A stretch of 64,000 bases of DNA from positions 1 to 64,000 of the forward strand of contig NZ_PIPI01000007.1 of assembly GCF_003987315.1 (NCBI RefSeq). Direction: 5' to 3'. Source of the DNA: Aliidiomarina haloalkalitolerans. Lineage in GTDB: Bacteria; Pseudomonadota; Gammaproteobacteria; Enterobacterales; Alteromonadaceae. The notes under the pieces were generated by a model. The model did not search any database. It was not told the origin of the DNA and worked only from the letters and a program-made list of their open reading frames with translations. The position numbers were made by a program, and so were the translations under genes. Below are positions 44,663 through 53,489 of the stretch, piece by piece (within the stretch, counting starts at the first letter, position 1; each line of letters begins with the position of its first letter).

Positions 44663-46345
44663 ATGCAGAGTGTAGTTGAGGACAAATCACCTACCGATTC
44701 TCAAGGTCAATTCGCCGGTAATATGATGACGACTCAGATGCTCGTGATCGATTTACTCGATTTTGGTCGCAAAACGTTTCCACAACAGGAAATTGTCAGT
44801 CGGCGACTTGAGGGCGACATTCATCGCTATACCTATGCCGACTGCTGGTGTCGCACAGGTCAGCTTGCGCATGCGCTGACGGAGTTGGGCGTGCAAGCCG
44901 GTGATTGCGTTGCGACATTAGCGTGGAATACGTACCGCCACATGGAGTTATATTATGCCGTGTCTGGCATCGGCGCGGTGCTGCATACGGTGAACCCACG
45001 CCTATTCAGCGAGCAAATTGAGTACATTATTAACCATGCGGAAGACCGTTATGTCTTCGTCGACCTCGGTTTTGTGGACATTCTCGAAGCGATTCAAGAT
45101 CAACTCCCGACGGTGCGTGGTTACGTGATTCTGACTGACTCAGCGACGATGCCGAAAACATCGTTAGCCAACGCGCTCTGCTATGAAGAGCTTTTGCAGC
45201 AACAACCAGACACATTCACTTGGCCGCGCTTTGATGAGAACAGCGCGGCGTCATTGTGTTATACCTCAGGAACCACAGGTCACCCGAAAGGCGTCTTGTA
45301 CTCGCACCGTGCTCTTGTACTTCATGCCCAAGCAACGGTGTCCCGTGCTTTGTTAGACCTACAGAGCGATACGGTGCTACTGCCGATGGTCGCTATGTAC
45401 CATGCGAGCGCATGGGGCGCACCCTATGCGGCGCCACTGGCTGGCAGTAAGCTGGTTTTGCCGGGCAAAGGCATGGACGGTGCCAGTATGTGGGAGCTAA
45501 TAAAGTCTGAACAAGTTAATGTCGGACTCGGCGTACCGACGATATGGTTAACCTTGCACAATTATCTAACTGAACAAGAAATAACGGTCACGCCACTCGA
45601 ACGTGTATGTGTCGGCGGCGCTGCGTCACCTATTGGCATGGTTCGAACGTATGCCGAACGCTACAACGTTTATTGGCAACCAATTTGGGGTATGACCGAA
45701 ACAGCACCGCTGGCGACTTCATTGCCACCAACTTCGGCATTACTCGCCTTGCCCAAGGAACAGCGCTATGAATTACAAACCACTGCTGGCCGCGCTGCGT
45801 TTGGGGTGGAGATGGACATCTTTGACGCTGACGACCAGCCCGTCGCACACGATGGCACAAGCTCGGGTGAATTGCGCGTACGTGGGCCTTGGATTTGCAG
45901 CCAGTACTATAAGAACGATGATCTGAGTAGTTTCCCGAATGGGTGGTTAGCTACAGGTGACATTGCGGTGATTGACCCGCAAGGATACATGCGCGTGGTT
46001 GACCGGAAGAAAGACGTTATTAAAAGTGGCGGCGAGTGGATCAGTTCATTAGAAATCGAAAACATTGTCAGTTTGCACGAAGCTGTGAATGAATGCGCTG
46101 TGGTGGGTGTGAAACATCCCAAATGGGATGAACGGCCATTATTACTAGTGGTCTTAAACAAAGGCATGCAGGCGGACCAAGCGACCATACTCGAATACTT
46201 GCACGGTAAAATTGCTAAGTGGTGGTTACCGGACGCGGTCGAGTTTGTTGCTGAATTGCCGAAGACAGGCACGGGTAAAGTGCGTAAAAATGACTTACGC
46301 GACCAATACTTTCATTATTTAAGTACACAAGGAAAAACCTCATGA
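44663..46345 (+). CDS. Acyl-CoA synthetase (AMP-forming, AlkK-like)
   Basis: This is a 560-aa adenylate-forming ligase. The AMP motif CYTSGTTGHPKGV is at about 199-211, WGMTETAP near 338, GWLATGDIA, and the C-terminal hinge DRKKDVIKSGGEWIS with the catalytic-lysine motif TGTGKVRKNDLR. It looks like medium-chain AlkK-type ligases, not acetyl-CoA synthetase. It activates a carboxylic acid to its CoA ester. It lies between a GntP permease and a secreted hydrolase; the start of the latter overlaps its stop by four bases. The acid substrate is unknown. Confidence 0.92.
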   Translation: MQSVVEDKSPTDSQGQFAGNMMTTQMLVIDLLDFGRKTFPQQEIVSRRLEGDIHRYTYADCWCRTGQLAHALTELGVQAGDCVATLAWNTYRHMELYYAVSGIGAVLHTVNPRLFSEQIEYIINHAEDRYVFVDLGFVDILEAIQDQLPTVRGYVILTDSATMPKTSLANALCYEELLQQQPDTFTWPRFDENSAASLCYTSGTTGHPKGVLYSHRALVLHAQATVSRALLDLQSDTVLLPMVAMYHASAWGAPYAAPLAGSKLVLPGKGMDGASMWELIKSEQVNVGLGVPTIWLTLHNYLTEQEITVTPLERVCVGGAASPIGMVRTYAERYNVYWQPIWGMTETAPLATSLPPTSALLALPKEQRYELQTTAGRAAFGVEMDIFDADDQPVAHDGTSSGELRVRGPWICSQYYKNDDLSSFPNGWLATGDIAVIDPQGYMRVVDRKKDVIKSGGEWISSLEIENIVSLHEAVNECAVVGVKHPKWDERPLLLVVLNKGMQADQATILEYLHGKIAKWWLPDAVEFVAELPKTGTGKVRKNDLRDQYFHYLSTQGKTS

Positions 46346-47517
46346 AGAAGATTTGGCTATTTAGTTTCGCTTTGTTCTTGAGTGTTCATACATCATTGGC
46401 TGCAGAACTCCCGCTGGTTGAGAAGCAAGTATTTACGACCACTGACTTTGTGACATTCGGTGGCGAAACCATTGCCGAAGTGCAAGTTGGCTGGGAGGCT
46501 TATGGACAACTCAATGAACAGAAAGACAACGTGATTTTGGTCACCCATTTCTTTTCTGGTAATAGTCATGCGGCCGGTAAATACAGCGCAGATGACCCCC
46601 AAGCTGGCTATTGGGATGCATTAATTGGGCCGGGTAAAACCATCGATACGAATAAATTTTATGTGATCAGTGTGGACACGTTAGTCAACCAAGAGCCTCA
46701 TAACCCGAATGTGACAACAACCGGACCAGCAAGTATTAACCCGGCCACTGGCAAACCTTATGGATTAGACTTCCCGGTCGTGACCATTCGTGATTTCGTC
46801 AACGTGCAAAAGCTTGTGCTCGAGTCGCTAGGTATTGAGCGGCTGCATGCGGTAATTGGTGCTTCAATGGGTTCATTGCAGGCGCTGGAGTGGGCAGTCA
46901 CTTATCCTGACCAAGTCGAGCGACTGATTCATGTGATTGGCATGGCCGAGGCCGACCCGTGGACGATTGCCAACTTGCAGCAGTGGGCGCAACCTATTTT
47001 ACTCGATCAAAACTGGAACGGTGGTGATTATTACGGCGGAGAAGCTCCGCAACAGGGATTGCAAACGACATTAGGCATGATCACATTAGGTTCATTGCAC
47101 CCGCGTATTGTAAATCAGCTTTATGCGGCCACATCGGCTCGTGAGTCAGCCCCGTTACAAGATATTCGTAATAATTTCTCAATTGTCGAACAGTTACGTG
47201 GGTTAGCAGCGATGCGCGCGCAGTACGCCGATGCGAACCATGTTTTATATTTAATTCGCGCAAATCAGCTCTTTCTTGCAGGCATGGGTGAAACGCTGGA
47301 CGAGGGGTTGGCTCGGGTCGAAGCGAAAACCCTCGTGCTCCCAGCCGCAAATGACTTGCTATTACAGCCCTATTTAAGTGAACGTCTGTATCAATTATTA
47401 CAAGAGCACGAAAAAGATGTCACATTTTTACCGCTTGAAGGCGACTGGGGGCATTTGGATGGTGTTTATGGTGTCATGCAACATCATGAAATAATTAAAG
47501 AATTCCTTAATGAATAG
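46342..47517 (+). CDS. Secreted MetX-like alpha/beta hydrolase
   Basis: This is a 391-aa protein with a signal peptide (LSVHTSLA-AE, cleavage near residue 20). It belongs to the homoserine O-acetyltransferase (MetX) group of alpha/beta hydrolases: nucleophile elbow GASMGS (Ser175), an Asp in LPAANDLLLQP and the His in GDWGHLDG. MetX itself is cytoplasmic; the signal peptide makes methionine synthesis unlikely. It probably hydrolyses an ester in the periplasm. It is coupled to the CoA ligase gene (4-base ATGA overlap), so its product acid may be imported and activated. Confidence 0.88.
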   Translation: MKKIWLFSFALFLSVHTSLAAELPLVEKQVFTTTDFVTFGGETIAEVQVGWEAYGQLNEQKDNVILVTHFFSGNSHAAGKYSADDPQAGYWDALIGPGKTIDTNKFYVISVDTLVNQEPHNPNVTTTGPASINPATGKPYGLDFPVVTIRDFVNVQKLVLESLGIERLHAVIGASMGSLQALEWAVTYPDQVERLIHVIGMAEADPWTIANLQQWAQPILLDQNWNGGDYYGGEAPQQGLQTTLGMITLGSLHPRIVNQLYAATSARESAPLQDIRNNFSIVEQLRGLAAMRAQYADANHVLYLIRANQLFLAGMGETLDEGLARVEAKTLVLPAANDLLLQPYLSERLYQLLQEHEKDVTFLPLEGDWGHLDGVYGVMQHHEIIKEFLNE

Positions 47518-47757
47518 AAACCAATATTAGATGTTGCTGACGTTAACATTTTGTAACAATTTGAGGGTTTGCCACTACATAAGCCTATGATACATTTCAT
47601 ATCACAAGGTTAGTTATGAAAGTGTGATTTAGTTCGTTTCAAATGGAACGAGACGGACAAACGGATAAAAGCACTTGAGCAGGGACCGATTTAAACTGCT
47701 TGCAGCGAAGATACGGTATGCTCAAAGTCGAAAGTTTCAAGTACTTATAATGGACCC

Positions 47758-47865
47758 TTAAGTCACTTTCGAACAATTGGAATTAGGACAACTCTCACGA
47801 GTCAGCAAATGGAACTTGTAGGCCTCAAGGAAGAGGTCGCCCCAACCCCGTTTAGGGGTTTTTTT
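47758..47865 (+). ncRNA. Candidate small RNA with rho-independent terminator
   Basis: A TATAAT at 47746-47751 predicts a start near 47758; the -35 is weak. The transcript would be about 108 nt. It has a hairpin GGCCTC/GAGGTC (47821-47838, one G-U pair) and ends in a terminator, AACCCC/GGGGTT with a GTTTA loop and seven T residues. No open frame with a ribosome site is seen inside. It matches no RNA family I know. The next gene is 300 bp away, so it is not an obvious leader. Confidence 0.4.
47844..47865 (+). terminator. Terminator of the candidate small RNA
   Basis: AACCCC / GGGGTT with a five-base loop, followed by a T run to 47865. No upstream protein gene ends nearer than 330 bp, which argues that it ends a separate short transcript. 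Confidence 0.7.
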
Positions 47866-48168
47866 GTGTCCATAAAACCCTTCCAGCCTGTGAATTCACC
47901 TCAATTAGTAAGGGTAAACCCCCTGTGTTTTTACTTTTCTTATCAAAATCAGTATATCAAACGTCATAGATGATGCGAAAAGCATTTCAATTTTCAAGCA
48001 GTTACAGGGCTATGATCTTTGACAGATATAGTTGTTTTTTTAAACAGTTTCTATAGTTAACTGCCCGGAATATGACGCACATTTTGTTCATGGAATCAGA
48101 GCGAAATGGAATCAATTCGGTGATCAAAGGTTGCACTAATTGATTAATAATAGGAAGAAGGCATTTTT

Positions 48169-49086
48169 ATGAAACTATTAACCCCCCTCTGTTCATCAGT
48201 CATGCTTGCTGCACTGATGTTCATTGCAAATCCAGCTGCAGCAGAAGAACAATGTCAAACACTTTGGGCGGGTCAGCACAATGATGCTGGCGAAGTCTGT
48301 GTGTCTAACGACAACGATGAAATCACAATCACAGTCACAGGCCATAATGGTTGGGATATTTATGATACGCAATTGGCACTTGGATTGAGTAAGTCGGATA
48401 TTCCGACGAATCGTCCAGGTAACCCGATTATTGGTCACTTCCCGTATACCGGCGTGCCAGAGAACAATACGTACACCTATACGTTCCCGCTGTCTGACTT
48501 TGGTGCGACATGCGATTCACTATTCTACATTGCATTGCATGCAAACACTTCAGGTGGCGAAACCGCGTGGGCTGATGGTAATCGTTTCGTTCAGCGCGGT
48601 AATTGGGCGACTTATTTCACCTATCAAGCCTCTTGCGATACACCGCCGCCACCACCTCCAGGTGACATGACTTGTGAAACCGCTTATGCGTTCGGCAATG
48701 TTGAGTTAAATACGCTTGGTCAAGCAAATCGTTGGGGTTGGGCAATCGAAGGTATTGCCGCAGGAACTTATAACCAATCAGCTACCATTTGGGCAGGTGC
48801 TGGTCAGAATGACACTTCTAAAGGCGTCGATGTTGGCTTCATCAACTATAGCTTTAGCACTTCTGGCCTACTGACAGTCGATGTCTATGCTCATGCAGGC
48901 ATGTACTTCACTGAGGCGCACTTATTTGCCGGTACTGGCTACCCTAGCAATGTTGCTGCTAATGGAAGCTTTACATTCCAGTGGGAAAATACCCAGGGTG
49001 CAAACACCATCTTCTTCGAAGAAGAAGTTGACGGTGACCCAATCAACATGATTCTTCATCTTGTTGCTTGCCATCCGGAAGATTGA
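48169..49086 (+). CDS. Secreted protein of unknown function, two related halves joined by a proline linker
   Basis: I do not recognise this 305-aa protein. It has a signal peptide (NPAAA-EE, cleavage near 25) and five to six cysteines suited to disulfides. The halves are joined by a PPPPPPG linker (about 162-168). Both halves share two short patterns in opposite order: an ETAWADGNRF / RGNWATYFTY element versus ETAYAFGN / NRWGWAI, and a DIYDTQLALG segment versus FTEAHLFAG. It is rich in Asn, Thr, Gly and aromatic residues, like carbohydrate-binding or adhesive beta-sandwiches. No membrane anchor or sorting tag is seen at the C-terminus. A 300-bp upstream stretch lacks other genes. Confidence 0.8.
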   Translation: MKLLTPLCSSVMLAALMFIANPAAAEEQCQTLWAGQHNDAGEVCVSNDNDEITITVTGHNGWDIYDTQLALGLSKSDIPTNRPGNPIIGHFPYTGVPENNTYTYTFPLSDFGATCDSLFYIALHANTSGGETAWADGNRFVQRGNWATYFTYQASCDTPPPPPPGDMTCETAYAFGNVELNTLGQANRWGWAIEGIAAGTYNQSATIWAGAGQNDTSKGVDVGFINYSFSTSGLLTVDVYAHAGMYFTEAHLFAGTGYPSNVAANGSFTFQWENTQGANTIFFEEEVDGDPINMILHLVACHPED

Positions 49087-49123
49087 TAGACATTGTGCTC
49101 AAGTCATCCGACAGCTAAAACAC

Positions 49124-49152
49124 AAGGCGCTACTCCGGTAGCGCCTTTTTTT
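49124..49152 (+). terminator. Terminator after the secreted two-part protein
   Basis: AAGGCGCTA / TAGCGCCTT with a CTCCGG loop and a seven-T run. Confidence 0.88.
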
Positions 49153-49166
49153 ATCCGTAGCATCCA

Positions 49167-50393
49167 TTAAACCGACTGACCTGCTACCCAGCCAGAACTC
49201 CAGGCCCATTGAAAGTTATAGCCACCGAGCCAACCGGTAACGTCGAGGACTTCACCGACAAAGAACAAACCAGGCTGTAACTTACTCTCCATGGTTTTTG
49301 AACTGATTTCATCGACATTCACGCCGCCTAACGTCACTTCTGCAGTGCGATAGCCTTCGGTGCCATTTGGCAGCAGTGGCCATTCATTGAGGCTGTGCGC
49401 AATGGCTTGCATGGTGGAATTGCTCAAATCGGCCAGGCGTTGGTCGGGCCAACCCGCGTAACGAGCTAATACCTGCACTAAGCGTTTGGGCAATAATTGA
49501 CTGAGGGCATTGCTCAGCAGCACCCGGGGCTGCGATTGTTTCGCTTCCTGCAACCAGCTGTATAGATCTTGGTCTGGAAGGAGGTTAATGGAGACTCTTT
49601 CACCCGGCAGCCAATACGATGAGATTTGTAAAATCGCTGGACCGCTCACACCGCGGTGAGTAAACAAAAGTGCCTCGCGAAATGAAGTACGGTCATTACT
49701 GGCAACAACATCAGTAGCTACGCCAGACAGCTCCGCTAGTTGTTCTTTGTCGCGCTCGTGCAAGGTAAATGGTACTAAGCCCGCACGGACAGGGATAATG
49801 CTATGCCCGAATTGTTCTGCCAGCTTATAACCGAATGGGGTTGCGCCCAGTTTTGGCATCGACAAACCACCGCAGGCAACAATCAGTTTGTTAGCTTGGA
49901 AGTCACCTTGACTTGTCGCGAGTTGATAGCCTTCGTTTTGGTTACTGACGCCGAAAATTTCCGTGCGCAATTGGACTTTCACACCAGCTTGGCGGCATTC
50001 GCTGAGCAACATATTGACGATGTCTTTGGCAGAGTGGTCGCAAAACAACTGGCCGAGGGTTTTTTCATGCCAAGGAATCTGATGTTTATCAACAAGCGCA
50101 ATAAAGTCCCATTGAGTGTAGCGTTTCAAGGCTGACTTGCAGAAATGAGGGTTTTGCGACAAATAATTCTCAGGACTGGCATACAGGTTAGTGAAATTGC
50201 AGCGACCACCGCCACTGATGAGAATCTTCTTGCCCGCCTGTTTGGCATGGTCGAGTAATAGTACCGAGCGACCCCGGTTGGCGGCGGTTATGGCGGTCAT
50301 AAGGCCGGCCGCACCAGCGCCAATGACAATGACATCATAGACCGCTGCTGTGTTTGTTGCCGTGCTTTTTCCGGTGCTGTGTTCTGCGCTCAC
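49167..50393 (-). CDS. yhiN: YhiN-family NAD(P)/FAD-dependent oxidoreductase
   Basis: This is a 408-aa flavoprotein of the HI0933/YhiN family, function not established. The FAD-binding motif is VIGAGAAGLMTAITAANRG (about residues 22-40), followed by KKILISGGGRCNFTN, a central helical domain, and the closing motif GEVLDVTGWLGGYNFQWAWSSG. I chose the GTG at 50393: AAGGA lies 9 bases upstream, while the open frame from 50480 runs through the terminator of the previous gene. Confidence 0.88.
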   Translation of the reverse strand: MSAEHSTGKSTATNTAAVYDVIVIGAGAAGLMTAITAANRGRSVLLLDHAKQAGKKILISGGGRCNFTNLYASPENYLSQNPHFCKSALKRYTQWDFIALVDKHQIPWHEKTLGQLFCDHSAKDIVNMLLSECRQAGVKVQLRTEIFGVSNQNEGYQLATSQGDFQANKLIVACGGLSMPKLGATPFGYKLAEQFGHSIIPVRAGLVPFTLHERDKEQLAELSGVATDVVASNDRTSFREALLFTHRGVSGPAILQISSYWLPGERVSINLLPDQDLYSWLQEAKQSQPRVLLSNALSQLLPKRLVQVLARYAGWPDQRLADLSNSTMQAIAHSLNEWPLLPNGTEGYRTAEVTLGGVNVDEISSKTMESKLQPGLFFVGEVLDVTGWLGGYNFQWAWSSGWVAGQSV

Positions 50394-50438
50394 CCAATCA
50401 TTTCCTTTCGACTCAATTTTTATTAATAGCAACTTCTC

Positions 50439-50469
50439 AAAAAAAAGGCCCCACCAAATTGGCAGGGCC
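50439..50469 (-). terminator. Terminator after the YfcC-type carrier gene
   Basis: On the minus strand, GGCCCTGCC / GGTGGGGCC (two G-T wobbles) with an AATTT loop is followed by eight T residues. It lies between the carrier stop and the yhiN start. Confidence 0.88.
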
Positions 50470-50489
50470 CATTTTAGCATAACTTCGAC

Positions 50490-51935
50490 TTAGCCGATGT
50501 GTGCCTGCAATGAACTTTCGAGTACCATCGCAGTGACTTCCGGTTGGTAATCAGCACCATAACCGAAGATAACCGCGAGTACGAGCACCACAGTACAAGC
50601 GAGCATGAGTTTAATCAGCAACGGCATACAGAAGCGGAACCAACGGTCGTAAGGTACACCGGCAATCCCGATGATCCCCATGAGTACGGCATTGGTTGGT
50701 ACGATCATGTTCGAGAAACCGTCACCGAACTGGTAAGCCAAAACTGCAACTTGGCGCGGTACGCCAACCAGATCGCTCAGCGGTGCCATGAGTGGCATGG
50801 TGACAAATGCCTGACCCGAACCCGATGGCACAAACAAGTTAAGAATGGTCTGAATAATCAGCATACCGACCGCCGATAGTGCGGCTGGAACGTGTGACAG
50901 CGGCATCGACAGGCCATTGACGATACTGTGCAGCACCTGTCCGTCTTCAAGAATTAGCGCAATACCACGAGCAATACCAATTAAAACGGCGGTGGTAGTC
51001 AGGTCTTTGACACCTTCAATGAAGCTATCGGCCGCTTCGTCGAACTTGAGGCGACCGAGCACGGTAATCAGCAAGCCCCAACCAACAAAACAGGCGCCTA
51101 GTTCATAGAGATACCAACCGTATTGCGAAATGCCGTAGATGGCGATGGCAATGGTGACCAAGAAGGTGCCAAGAATTAGGCGATGGCGACCGTTAAGTTG
51201 TGGGTAAGCTGCTTGCTCCTGACCGTTAAGTGGGCAAGGTAAGTCGGCAACCAACGATTGTGACGGGTCGGCTTTGACTTTTTTGGCGTAACTCCACACG
51301 TGGTGGAAGGCAATTAACACGAACGGCAGAATAATTGCCAGGCGTAGCCACAAGCCTGAGTATGGTGGTACCTCGGCAATGCCTTGTGCGATAAGAACGG
51401 TGAATGGGTTAAACGCCGACACCCCATAACCGACACCATAGCCAGCCACCGTCATCCCCACCGCGGTCATGCTGTCGAGCTTCATGGCTTTACACAAGGC
51501 CACAAGAATCAAGACAAAGGGAATGTACTCACCGGCCGTACCTATAGCGCCGGATGCGAGGGAGAAGAAGAATATAACCATGAAAATTAATTTTTCAGGG
51601 CGATCTCGGTGCTTCTCAAGTAAGCGACCAATTAAGGCGTCGACTGTACCTGTGCGGCGCGCAATTGCCAGTACACCACCGACAATAAAGACAAAGAAGA
51701 TAATGTCTTGAGCGGCAGCGAATGCCCGCGGAACCGCTGTCAGTAATTGCCATGGCGTGAGTAACTCGCGTTCTTCAACAAGTTCATAAGTACCAGGAAC
51801 GACGACGCTACGACCGCTCTCGGTTAATTCAGTTTGGAAAAACCCTTGGGGTACTATCCAAGTCGCAATCATCGCGACGATCATCATGCCGAAAAGCAAC
51901 GTGAGCGTATGCGGGACTTTAAATGCTTTCTTCAT
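50490..51935 (-). CDS. YfcC-family (DcuC-like) carrier
   Basis: This is a 481-aa inner-membrane carrier of the YfcC/AitC4 group, with about 12 helices. Recognisable parts: VPHTLTLLFGMMIVAMIATWIVPQG at the start, ASGAIGTAGEYIPF, GYGVGYGVSAFNPFTVLIAQ, FVPSGSGQAFVTMPLMAPL and FGDGFSNMIVPTNAVLMG. Family members are linked to uptake of basic amino acids, peptides or C4-dicarboxylates, so the substrate is open. It has its own terminator and is divergent from the DUF1439 gene. Confidence 0.88.
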   Translation of the reverse strand: MKKAFKVPHTLTLLFGMMIVAMIATWIVPQGFFQTELTESGRSVVVPGTYELVEERELLTPWQLLTAVPRAFAAAQDIIFFVFIVGGVLAIARRTGTVDALIGRLLEKHRDRPEKLIFMVIFFFSLASGAIGTAGEYIPFVLILVALCKAMKLDSMTAVGMTVAGYGVGYGVSAFNPFTVLIAQGIAEVPPYSGLWLRLAIILPFVLIAFHHVWSYAKKVKADPSQSLVADLPCPLNGQEQAAYPQLNGRHRLILGTFLVTIAIAIYGISQYGWYLYELGACFVGWGLLITVLGRLKFDEAADSFIEGVKDLTTTAVLIGIARGIALILEDGQVLHSIVNGLSMPLSHVPAALSAVGMLIIQTILNLFVPSGSGQAFVTMPLMAPLSDLVGVPRQVAVLAYQFGDGFSNMIVPTNAVLMGIIGIAGVPYDRWFRFCMPLLIKLMLACTVVLVLAVIFGYGADYQPEVTAMVLESSLQAHIG

Positions 51936-52100
51936 AGAAAGACCTTCGTTGTTGTTATCAGTGTTAAAATCCGCCCAAGTTTACCTGAGCAAGCGCAGAC
52001 AAACAAACCACCCAACCGTGTGGAATCGGTTTCTTATCGCATGCTTTTGCCGTAAACTTTTCTTCTAATCGAATACCGAATCATATAGGAGATTTCGGCA

Positions 52101-52667
52101 ATGCGGTATGTTCAGTGGATGTTTTTTGCACTTGTGTTGGTGTTAACCACCGGGTGTTCACAGATGACACAGCTTGCAAGCTATCGAGTGAATGAAGCCG
52201 ACCTTGAGCAATTACTGCTGCGCCAGTCGGAGAACTTGACGGACCGAGTGACGATTATGGGCATGCGGGTCCCCCTAAAAGTCGAGCAATTGCAGGCGAA
52301 AATTGGCCCAGATGGCAGTGACCTCGTTGAATTGACGACGGCCTTAAAATTGGAACTCTCATTGCTTGGGTTTGAATACCCCATTGCTATGCAGATGACA
52401 GTGTCTGGCGCACCGATCTACGACGGTACCGAAAAAGCAATTTTTGTTCGGAGGCTAGAAATTAAAGACTCGTCGATTGATGCCGGTGGCTATCGCGGTA
52501 GTTTAAATGCGCTTGATCAGCAGGTCTTAGATTTGTTAGATGACTTTTTGGCGGAACAACCGGTGTATCGATTGAACCCAGACGAACCGATTCAGCGTGC
52601 ACTAATGCAAATTCCGGTAAACATGACCGTACAAGAAGGCTTTATTCGTTTGAGTCCTGGTCGTTAA
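52101..52667 (+). CDS. DUF1439 lipoprotein (YceB-like)
   Basis: This is a 188-aa lipoprotein with the lipobox LTTGC (Cys19) and a beta-rich periplasmic domain of the DUF1439 family (E. coli YceB), with the typical RVTIMGMRVPLKVEQLQAKIGP, EIKDSSIDAG and a C-terminal helix ALDQQVLDLLDDFLAEQPVYRL. Function unknown; lipid binding has been suggested for this TULIP-like fold. A TAGGAGA ribosome site is 8 bases before the ATG. Confidence 0.88.
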   Translation: MRYVQWMFFALVLVLTTGCSQMTQLASYRVNEADLEQLLLRQSENLTDRVTIMGMRVPLKVEQLQAKIGPDGSDLVELTTALKLELSLLGFEYPIAMQMTVSGAPIYDGTEKAIFVRRLEIKDSSIDAGGYRGSLNALDQQVLDLLDDFLAEQPVYRLNPDEPIQRALMQIPVNMTVQEGFIRLSPGR

Positions 52668-52694
52668 CTGCTGGTTGGCTTTCCCTGGTTGGCT

Positions 52695-53489
52695 TTACCT
52701 GTTTGACTTTACATACGGCGCTTTAACATAGACATCAAAACGATGTTTCTTGCTGGCGATTTGCGTACTTGGGGTCTGCCCAGCAAGAAATGGCGCTTTG
52801 GCAGGACGCTTAACGACGACGCGATGTTTGGCCAGTGCCAAAGCCGCGGGCAACAAGCCATCGGCATCTAAATCTGCACCGGCAAGGTGCTGCAGAATTT
52901 GCATGTCTTTTTTGACGGCTGCAGACTTTTCCCGTTCTGGGAACATCGGGTCTAAATACACAGCATCAATGCCTAAGTCCTGCAAATCGGCAGGCATTTC
53001 ACTATATTCGAGTAACGAGCCACGAGGCAGCACATGCGCATTCAGCGCCCACTGCACTTTTTCTTGTGCTTGCTGGTATTGCTGTAAATGCAAAACGGCT
53101 TGGTCGAGCAATGCGTGAATAGCTGGATGACGCTCGAGGAGCCACACTTCACAGCCAGCATGGGCAAGCATTAAACCGTCACGACCAAGCCCCGCCGTGG
53201 CGTCAAGAATGCGCGGGCGAATACCTTTAGCAACGCCAAGTGCGCGCACCACAGCTTCTTGTTTGCCGCCACCAAGCTGTTGTCGCCAAGCTTGTCGACC
53301 ACGGCTATAGTCGAGAACTAAAGGTTGGTAGTCGGGACGTGCGGACCAACGTAATTGCAGGCCGTCACGTGTAAGCTCCAGAATGAAGTCATGATCGGTT
53401 GCCGTGGGACTTAGCTGATAATCAGCCGCAAGCTTTGCTGCAGCGGCTTGCAGCTCAGGTTCTGCAGCAACAAGGGCAACCGTGTTCAC
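52695..53489 (-). CDS. rsmJ: 16S rRNA (guanine1516-N2)-methyltransferase RsmJ
   Basis: RsmJ methylates G1516 in 16S rRNA. The product is 264 aa. It shows the SAM motif LDATAGLGRDGLMLAHAG (about 93-110), the ERHP segment, DAVYLDPMFPERE with the Asn/Asp-Pro-Met-Phe catalytic motif, and VVKRPAKAPFLAG near the C-terminus. Its GTG start overlaps the stop of elaA by four bases (GTGA), so it is translationally coupled to it. Confidence 0.95.
   Translation of the reverse strand: MNTVALVAAEPELQAAAAKLAADYQLSPTATDHDFILELTRDGLQLRWSARPDYQPLVLDYSRGRQAWRQQLGGGKQEAVVRALGVAKGIRPRILDATAGLGRDGLMLAHAGCEVWLLERHPAIHALLDQAVLHLQQYQQAQEKVQWALNAHVLPRGSLLEYSEMPADLQDLGIDAVYLDPMFPEREKSAAVKKDMQILQHLAGADLDADGLLPAALALAKHRVVVKRPAKAPFLAGQTPSTQIASKKHRFDVYVKAPYVKSNR

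Larger units (their letters stand above)
47518..48168 (+). other. 650-bp intergenic region
   Basis: No protein gene of credible size is visible. It contains an imperfect inverted repeat (TTTCATA/TATGAAA around 47598-47624), a candidate small RNA with promoter and terminator (47746-47865), and the AT-rich upstream region of the secreted protein gene, with a TTGACA at 48019 but no matching -10 at 16-18 bp. The last 30 bases hold an AGGAAGAAGG ribosome site for the gene at 48169. Confidence 0.7.

Noticed and set aside
46342-47517. Methionine biosynthetic homoserine acetyltransferase
   Set aside because: A signal peptide and overlap with a CoA ligase gene argue against a cytoplasmic methionine enzyme.
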